Source: UBA1765 sp045615885
GTDB lineage: Bacteria; Fibrobacterota; Fibrobacteria; Fibrobacterales; Fibrobacteraceae
Length of the DNA: 64,000 nucleotides
Assembly (NCBI GenBank): GCA_045615885.1
Contig: JAZLFR010000080.1
Location: 1-64,000, forward strand
Direction: 5' to 3'
The translations under genes and the position numbers were made by a program. Shown in pieces: positions 59,417 through 64,000 of the stretch (position 1 is its first letter; every line of letters starts with the position of its first letter). A model generated the notes under the pieces. The model did no database searches, was not told where the DNA came from, and was given only the letters and a program-made list of their open reading frames with translations.

Positions 59417-59451
59417 AAAAAGGTGTAAGCTATTTGGCTTATGCCTTTTTT
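59417..59451 (+). terminator. Intrinsic terminator of ddh
   Basis: AAAAAGGTGTAAGC (59417-59430), loop TATTTG, GCTTATGCCTTTTT (59437-59450): a 14-bp stem with two G-T pairs and a T-run. Confidence 0.93.
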
Positions 59452-59828
59452 ATTTTTAGACGAAAGATCGCTTCGCTGGTAGACGAAAGAGGATTGTAGG
59501 TTTTCATGCTTAAGGTACAGGGTTCAGGGGATAGGGTGTAGGGGTTAGAATAGACGAGAGAACGGCACTGCGTGCCTACAGACGAGAGACGAAAGAGGAT
59601 TGTTAAATTCCATTGTTTTAGGGGCTAGGATCTAGGGGCTAGGATCTAGTGAAATGTTAAATTCCAGTGTTTAGGGTATAGGGTTCAGGGGATAGGGTAT
59701 AGTGAATGTTGATTTCCAGTGCTTTAGAGGCTAGAAACTAGAGACTAGAAAATAGGGTGTGTAAAGTTGACTTTTCTCTAACCTCTAATTTCTAGTTTCT
59801 AATCTCTATGATTTCTTGCATTTTAGCT

Positions 59829-59912
59829 TGTCATCACGAGCCGTAGGCGTGGTGATCCAGAACATTGCTTTCTTAATGTTTCTAGATTGCTTCACTACGT
59901 TCGCAATGACAT
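59829..59912. repeat. Palindromic MITE-like element, copy 1
   Basis: Begins TGTCATCACGAGCC and ends TTCGCAATGACAT, so its ends form the inverted repeat TGTCAT/ATGACA. The left half recurs at 31794-31835 in reverse complement (41 of 42). Confidence 0.82.
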
Positions 59913-59955
59913 GGGAAGTTACAATTCCTGACTCCTGTCCTCTTGCATCTTAACT

Positions 59956-60025
59956 TGTCATTACGAGCAACGCGAAGTAATCTTGAACATTTTCCTGGAT
60001 GGCCGCGCTTCGCTCGCCATGACAT
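59956..60025. repeat. Palindromic MITE-like element, copy 2
   Basis: Begins TGTCATTACGAGCAACGCGA and ends CGCTCGCCATGACAT. The right half recurs at 31758-31790 in reverse complement (31 of 33). Flanking words (ACTACAATTCCTGACTCCT) are shared with copy 1. Confidence 0.82.
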
Positions 60026-60165
60026 GGTAAACTACAATTCCTGACTCCTATTTTCCATTCTGCCTACAGCCTACTGACTACTAACTTCTGTCTACTAACT
60101 TCTGTCTTCCGTCTTTCGTCTTCCATCTTCTAAATTCTGACTCCTGATTCCTGACTCCTCTTTTC

Positions 60166-60171
60166 TATATT
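60166..60171 (+). promoter_or_regulatory. Probable -10 element of ruvC
   Basis: TATATT within TTTCTATATT, 7 bases before the ruvC ATG. trmFO has the identical ten-base word and the same 7-base gap. With normal start-site spacing the message would begin at or next to the ATG. Confidence 0.5.
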
Positions 60172-60178
60172 ACCTCCC

Positions 60179-60766
60179 ATGATTATTCTCGGTATTGACC
60201 CTGGTTCCAACACGACTGGCTACGCGTTCTTGGAAAAGTCATCTAGCGATGCAAGGAATGCGCATTCGGGTAATTTGCGTGTTTTAAAGTATGGCGCGAT
60301 TTGCGCCGACAAGACAGCGGCTCCAGAAGACCGTCTTGTCTATATTATACAGGAACTTGAAAAACTTTTGGATGCATACAAGCCGCAAGCCTTGAGCATG
60401 GAAGGTGCATTCTATTCCAAGAATGTCAAAAGTACGCTTATGCTAGGGCAGATTCGCGGTGCTATTCTTGTTGCGTGCCGCCGCAGGGGCTTGACCTACA
60501 ATGAGTACAGCCCTCGTAGCGTAAAACAGGCTGTGACTGGCGATGGTGCTGCAAGCAAGGAACAGGTCGCAGCAATGGTTTCACGCCTGCTGAATGTGGA
60601 ATTGAAGGGACCGCTCGATGCCTCCGATGCTCTTGCAATTGCTTACACGCATGCAGCTCCGCCTCCAATATCTAGCCTAATTCCGAAGCCTGCGAAAAAG
60701 AAAAAGACTTCGACGAATGCCATGCGCGAATTGATTTTAAAGATGGGCGGAACGCTTCCAAAGTAG
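60179..60766 (+). CDS. ruvC: Holliday-junction resolvase RuvC
   Basis: 195 residues. RNase H-fold catalytic acids are all present: D7 in ILGIDPGSNTTGYAF, Glu in LSMEGAFYSKNVKS, and the last pair in LDASDALAIAYTHA. Also TGDGAASKEQVAAMV. Cuts Holliday junctions with RuvAB, which are not in this window. No Shine-Dalgarno sequence is seen; the leader (CCTCCC) is pyrimidine-rich. The C terminus is slightly longer and Lys-rich compared with E. coli. Upstream is the large repeat field. Confidence 0.96.
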   Translation: MIILGIDPGSNTTGYAFLEKSSSDARNAHSGNLRVLKYGAICADKTAAPEDRLVYIIQELEKLLDAYKPQALSMEGAFYSKNVKSTLMLGQIRGAILVACRRRGLTYNEYSPRSVKQAVTGDGAASKEQVAAMVSRLLNVELKGPLDASDALAIAYTHAAPPPISSLIPKPAKKKKTSTNAMRELILKMGGTLPK

Positions 60767-60772
60767 GGGACT

Positions 60773-61459
60773 ATGCTTTATCCGAATCCTTATGGAATTG
60801 CTGATGAAAATCTTGAAAAGGTGTTGTCCATTGCAATGCCCGAAAACTTGCAGGTTGCAACTGCAATGCTTGCTGATTTGCAAAGGCTCCGCGAGGCGGC
60901 GCGCAAGGCGGGTTTCGAACTGAAGCTCGAATCCGCCTACCGCTCTTACGAGCGGCAACTTTCGATTTGGAATCGAAAGGTGCGCGGCGAGCTCACGCTG
61001 CGTGATGCATCGGGCGAACCATTTGCAACGCTCCCAACCGATGAAGAATCCATGATGTTTGCCATTTTGTTATGGTCCGCGCTCCCTGGCGGGAGCAGAC
61101 ATCATTTCGGTTCCGAAATCGATGTCTCCGATGCTCTCCACACTCCTGCTGGCTACGAGGTCGATTTAACGCCGCAGGAATGCGATGGCATGTTCAAGGA
61201 ATTCCATGACTGGATTTCTGAAGAAACAGATGCAAATCGTCTATTTGGTTTTAAGCGTGTCTTTGTCCCAGGTCGTGGCAAAGTCCAACCAGAAAAATGG
61301 CACTTGTCTCATATTCCGACCGCGCAAATGATTCAGAAAAATTTCTCTGAAAAAGAGCTTCGCAAAATCTACGAGACATCTGAAATTGCTTGCAAGTCTG
61401 CCATTCTGGATAATTTGCCGAAACTCCTTGACGATTATGTTTATCCATATTTCAGATAG
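60773..61459 (+). CDS. LAS-family D-Ala-D-Ala carboxypeptidase (VanY-like, M15B)
   Basis: 228 residues. Zinc-site blocks: SAYRSYERQLSIWN, SRHHFGSEIDVSD (His and Asp ligands) and EKWHLSH (His ligand and base). No signal peptide is visible at this start, so it may be cytoplasmic (LdcA-like position in peptidoglycan recycling) or have an unseen export route. Starts 6 bases after ruvC, and the next gene, MpaA-like, works on muropeptides as well. Confidence 0.87.
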   Translation: MLYPNPYGIADENLEKVLSIAMPENLQVATAMLADLQRLREAARKAGFELKLESAYRSYERQLSIWNRKVRGELTLRDASGEPFATLPTDEESMMFAILLWSALPGGSRHHFGSEIDVSDALHTPAGYEVDLTPQECDGMFKEFHDWISEETDANRLFGFKRVFVPGRGKVQPEKWHLSHIPTAQMIQKNFSEKELRKIYETSEIACKSAILDNLPKLLDDYVYPYFR

Positions 61460-61504
61460 GCTGGGAGTTTTTATCTTGAACAAACTCAGTCTAATGTATT
61501 ACTT

Positions 61505-62176
61505 ATGCTCGGTACATTGAACCTACCTCAACTTGAATACGGCAGATCGGTAAACGGAGTTCCGCTCCGTTACATTCCGAGTACAGGAAAAACAGAATTG
61601 CTTGTGATGGCGGCCATTCACGGTGAAGAGGCTGAAACCATTTTCTTGCTGAGTCGTTCGCTTCGCTTGTTGAATACTCCCCTCGAACATGTTGCCTTTG
61701 TGCTTTGTGCAAATCCAGATGGAGTTCTGCTTGGAACACGTGGAAATGCGAACGGGGTGGATCTCAACCGTAATTTCCCGACTGCGAACTGGGTCGCTGG
61801 CGATACGTTTTCACGCCCTTGGTTGGAGGCTCCGCGTGAAATGCGTCTTTCAGCAGGTTCTGCAATGCCTGAACCAGAAGTGGTTTCATTCATGGCTCTT
61901 GTGCGAAAGTTGCAGCCCGGGACGATTCTTGCGATGCACGCGCCGATTGCTTGCATCGACTCTCCCGTTGAAAATGATTTTGTTCGTTTGCTTGAAAAAA
62001 TATTCAACTTACCGTGGACTCCAGATATTGGTTATCCAACTCCGGGCAGCCTTGGTACATGGTGCAAGGAACAAGGTATTCTCTGCGTGACGCTTGAATT
62101 GCCGCGTGTTTCTGGCGAAGAAATTGTTCGTGACTACGCAAAGCCTTTTGCCGATTTGTTACAAACGTATTTATGA
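61505..62176 (+). CDS. mpaA: MpaA-like murein-peptide amidase (M14)
   Basis: 223 residues. M14 zinc site AAIHGEEAE, then CANPDGVLLGTRGNANGVDL with NRNFP, a later His in AMHAP and catalytic Glu in VTLELPR. Length and NPDG/NRNFP wording fit MpaA, the cytoplasmic gamma-D-Glu-mesoDAP amidase of peptidoglycan recycling. No signal peptide. It and the upstream LAS peptidase form a recycling pair. The meso-DAP link fits with ddh near by. A strong terminator follows. Confidence 0.9.
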   Translation: MLGTLNLPQLEYGRSVNGVPLRYIPSTGKTELLVMAAIHGEEAETIFLLSRSLRLLNTPLEHVAFVLCANPDGVLLGTRGNANGVDLNRNFPTANWVAGDTFSRPWLEAPREMRLSAGSAMPEPEVVSFMALVRKLQPGTILAMHAPIACIDSPVENDFVRLLEKIFNLPWTPDIGYPTPGSLGTWCKEQGILCVTLELPRVSGEEIVRDYAKPFADLLQTYL

Positions 62177-62195
62177 TTTAACGGATTCGTAAAGC

Positions 62196-62223
62196 AAAGG
62201 GCCGCCCTGCAGGGCGGCCCTTT
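62196..62223. terminator. Bidirectional terminator between mpaA and metK
   Basis: AAAGGGCCGCCC, loop TGCA, GGGCGGCCCTTT: a 12-bp perfect palindrome serving both convergent genes. Confidence 0.95.
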
Positions 62224-62241
62224 ATGCTAGGAAAATTTGGA

Positions 62242-63432
62242 CTAGATCTTTGCTGCCTTCTTGAGTGCTGCAGCCTTGTCTGTCTTTTCCCAAGTGAAGC
62301 GCTTGCCTTCACGACCGAAGTGGCCAAGGGCTGCTGTTGCAAAGTAGCCAGGCTTCTTGAGGTCGAGCATCTTGTTGAGGCCGGCCGGGGAGAGGTCGAA
62401 GTTCTTTGCAACGAGTGCTTCGATTTCGCGGTCGCTGATCTTGCCTGTGCCGAAGGTATTTACAAGAACGGAAACCGGCTTGGAGTAACCGATTGCGTAT
62501 GCAACCTGGACTTCGCAACGGCGTGCAAGGCCTGCGGCAACAATGTTCTTGGCAACGTAACGTGCTGCGTATGCGCCGCTGCGGTCAACTTTGCTCGGGT
62601 CCTTACCGCTGAATGCGCCACCGCCGTGACGACCCATGCCACCGTATGTATCTACGATGATCTTGCGACCTGTAAGACCGCAGTCGCCGTGCGGGCCACC
62701 AACAACGAACTTGCCTGTCGGGTTGATGAGGTAACGGGTCTTCTTGTCGAGGAGCTTTGCCGGAATCACCTTCTTGATGAGCTTTTCGATGATTTCCTTT
62801 TCGATCTGGCTGTGCTTGAGTTCCTTGCCGTTTACCTTTTCTTCGTGCTGGGTACTGATAACGACTGTGTCTACGCGGACCGGCTTGTCGTTTTCGTCGT
62901 ATTCGACAGTAACCTGGGATTTGGCATCTGGGCGGAGCCACTTGATTTTGCCAGTTTCACGAAGGTTCTGGATTTCTTCCATGAGCTTGTGAGCGAGGCT
63001 GATCGGGAGCGGCATGAGTTCCTTGGTGTCGTCGCATGCGTAGCCGAACATCATGCCCTGGTCGCCAGCGCCCTGCTTATCGTCTTCCTTGCCGTCTGCA
63101 GCCTTGGCATCAACGCCTTGTGCGATGTCTGGGGACTGCTTGTCTACTGCAACGAGAACTGCGCAGCTCTTGTAGTCAAAGCCGATTTCGGAATCGGTGT
63201 AGCCGATGTGCTTGATTGTCTTGCGGGCGATTGCCTGGTAGTCGATGTCTGCCTTGGTGGTAATTTCGCCGGAAATAACGACGAGGCCTGTGTTTACGAG
63301 AGTTTCGCAAGCAACGCGGCTGCTCGGGTCCTGTTCAAGGCAGGCGTCAAGGATTGCGTCGGAAATCTGGTCGCAGACCTTGTCTGGGTGGCCTTTGGAA
63401 ACAGATTCGGAAGTAAAAAGATAGTGAGCCAT
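62242..63432 (-). CDS. metK: S-adenosylmethionine synthetase
   Basis: About 396 residues. ATG at 63432 (MAHYLFTSESVSKGHPDKVC) has AGGAG upstream. ATP/methionine motifs GHPDKVCDQISDA, GAGDQGMMFGYA, GDCGLTGRKIIVDTYGG and GGGAFSGKDPSKVDRSGAYA are complete. Makes SAM from methionine and ATP. No SAM riboswitch could be seen in the short leader. Stands alone. Convergent with mpaA. Confidence 0.98.
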   Translation of the reverse strand: MAHYLFTSESVSKGHPDKVCDQISDAILDACLEQDPSSRVACETLVNTGLVVISGEITTKADIDYQAIARKTIKHIGYTDSEIGFDYKSCAVLVAVDKQSPDIAQGVDAKAADGKEDDKQGAGDQGMMFGYACDDTKELMPLPISLAHKLMEEIQNLRETGKIKWLRPDAKSQVTVEYDENDKPVRVDTVVISTQHEEKVNGKELKHSQIEKEIIEKLIKKVIPAKLLDKKTRYLINPTGKFVVGGPHGDCGLTGRKIIVDTYGGMGRHGGGAFSGKDPSKVDRSGAYAARYVAKNIVAAGLARRCEVQVAYAIGYSKPVSVLVNTFGTGKISDREIEALVAKNFDLSPAGLNKMLDLKKPGYFATAALGHFGREGKRFTWEKTDKAAALKKAAKI

Positions 63433-63634
63433 TTGGCACTCCTGTAATGTTTGCAACGCCGAAAAGAAAGTCGCATTTTTGACAAACCCAAGCGTTGAAA
63501 AACAATGGTTTTAAATTATCTATGCGTAAATGTAGAAAAACGCATAAATGGTGGCAAGCCTATTTGAATTTAGTTTGGAAAAATTTGAAAAGCAAAGTTT
63601 TTTATTTAATTTTAGTGCTCATTTGTGTAAAATA

Positions 63635-63662
63635 TTGTATATTTGTTTTGTTTTTATATAAT
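63635..63662 (+). promoter_or_regulatory. Promoter of the UvrD-type helicase gene
   Basis: TTGTAT (63635-63640), 16-base spacer, TATAAT (63657-63662), then 11 bases to the ATG. The leader would be very short. The 240-base gap from metK is otherwise A+T-rich and I see no further gene there. Confidence 0.6.
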
Positions 63663-63673
63663 ACTAGAGATTT

Positions 63674-64000
63674 ATGTTTGAATTGACGACTTCTTTGGCT
63701 GAACTCGATGCGGAGCAGCGCCTTGCGGTAGAAACGACCGAGGGCTATGTTCGCGTGGTCGCCGGTGCCGGTTCCGGCAAGACGCGTACGCTTACGCATC
63801 GCTATCTGTACCTTGCCAAGGAAATGGGGATTTCTCCGTCGAACATTCTGTGCGTGACTTTTACGAACAAGGCCGCGGGCGAAATGAAAAAGCGCGTCCG
63901 CCAGATGCTCGGAGGCGATGATAGCGGCTACATTTCTACTTTCCATGGCTTTTGCGTGCAGTTCTTGCGTGAAGATATTCATGTTTTGAATTGGCCGAAA
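63674..64000 (+). CDS. UvrD/Rep/PcrA-type superfamily 1 helicase, 5' part
   Basis: Partial: 109 codons are in the window and the frame stays open at the edge. Begins MFELTTSLAELDAEQRLAVE (Q-motif), then Walker A VVAGAGSGKTRTLT, motif Ia LCVTFTNKAAGEMKKRV and motif Ic/II area STFHGFCVQFL. Intact helicase start; DNA repair or replication restart is the family role. Reported from reading the sequence itself. Which of UvrD, PcrA or Rep it is cannot be decided from 109 residues. Confidence 0.92.
   Translation, partial: MFELTTSLAELDAEQRLAVETTEGYVRVVAGAGSGKTRTLTHRYLYLAKEMGISPSNILCVTFTNKAAGEMKKRVRQMLGGDDSGYISTFHGFCVQFLREDIHVLNWPK

Larger units (their letters stand above)
59455..60165. repeat. Large intergenic field of modular repeats between ddh and ruvC
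   Basis: About 0.7 kb without a gene. Order: AGACGAAAGA words; GGTTCAGGGGATAGGGTGTA; another AGACGAGAGACGAAAGAGGA block with GATTGTTAAATTCCA (59580-59620); CTAGGATCTAGGGGCTAGGA words; GTTAAATTCCAGTG with TTAGGGTATAGGGTTCAGGG (59655-59695); CTAGAAACTAGAGACTAGAA; two palindromic elements (59829-59912, 59956-60025); then CTGACTCCTGATTCCTGACT words up to the ruvC promoter. Most modules have relatives in inverse orientation at 1-267 and 2080-2355. Confidence 0.88.

Noticed and set aside
59640..59700. Telomere-like TTAGGG words
   Set aside because: They are part of the irregular TTAGGGTATAGGGTTCAGGG module and occur internally on a chromosome segment. No array of exact hexamers.
59455..60178. CRISPR array in the repeat field
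   Set aside because: Repeats are of unequal length and spacing, no constant repeat-spacer period exists and no cas genes are near.
62224..63447. 407-residue plus-strand frame over metK
   Set aside because: Antisense to a perfect metK; Cys/Val-rich composition is typical of such shadows.
63495..63686. 63-residue frame ahead of the helicase gene (with a hydrophobic end)
   Set aside because: It overlaps the helicase promoter and start, begins without a ribosome binding site and consists of A+T-rich promoter DNA in translation.

Overview
The window looks like a chromosomal piece of a Fibrobacter species (F. succinogenes-like). This is inferred from gene content: a diderm envelope (OmpA, porin, PilQ secretin, a PorV-like barrel), a secreted GH74 xyloglucanase and a secreted metalloprotease that both end in T9SS-type C-terminal sorting domains, direct meso-DAP dehydrogenase, and a type IV pilus operon. 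No phage, integron, insertion sequence with transposase, CRISPR array or rRNA was seen. One tRNA (Lys, TTT) is present.

Layout. 1-3.8 kb: a TPR lipid-envelope type exported protein, a small membrane protein and gatB (minus strand). 3.9-5.5 kb: a secreted protein and an ankyrin lipoprotein, divergent. 5.6-9.5 kb: pyrR-pyrB-pyrC' (a DHOase homologue with its metal ligands lost) followed by a membrane-anchored PilZ protein. 9.5-15.7 kb: pilM-pilN-pilO-(AMIN/SH3/PilP fusion)-pilQ behind a strong sigma70-like promoter, chained by overlapping stop/start codons. 15.8-22.2 kb: glycosyltransferase, PorV-like barrel, tRNA-Lys, porin, OmpA protein, GH74. 22.3-30.2 kb: leuB, then a surface-glycan block (FemAB-like acyltransferase, sugar aminotransferase, Wzx flippase, two GT2), then three unknown small proteins. 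30.3-38.7 kb (minus): trmFO, unknown, stand-alone AICAR transformylase, tgt, HExxH metalloprotease, UbiD-like decarboxylase, SRPBCC protein. 38.8-54.2 kb: GntR-type regulator with sugar-binding-like C-domain, a second flippase and a cluster with a CDP-polyol/choline-type cytidylyltransferase, LicD, GT8-like, an LtaS-like phosphotransferase, an RND exporter and a beta-propeller protein, followed on the minus strand by GT4, a second LtaS-like protein, a Dabb protein and another GT4. 54.2-58.2 kb: a degenerate primase-helicase, a candidate structured RNA with its own terminator, and three little-known genes. 58.4-64 kb: ddh, a 0.7 kb repeat field, ruvC, VanY-like and MpaA-like peptidoglycan peptidases, metK, and the 5' end of a UvrD-type helicase that runs off the window.

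Functional threads. The pilus operon, PorV-like barrel and CTD-bearing GH74/metalloprotease fit adhesion to and attack on plant cell wall. The 40-54 kb block reads as a surface polymer carrying phospho-linked substituents (nucleotidyltransferase + LicD + two LtaS-type enzymes), which is unusual for a diderm. Cell-wall metabolism is represented by ddh, VanY-like and MpaA-like genes.

The most unusual signal is a family of modular intergenic repeats (1-267, 2080-2355, 31670-31925, 33575-33648, 59455-60165). The same short modules recur in both orientations with near identity over 26-42 bases, one module is translated in frame inside the first TPR gene (725-755), and one palindromic element is a chimera of the two copies found 28 kb away. 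Two genes directly downstream of such fields (trmFO, ruvC) share an unusual leader that suggests leaderless transcription.
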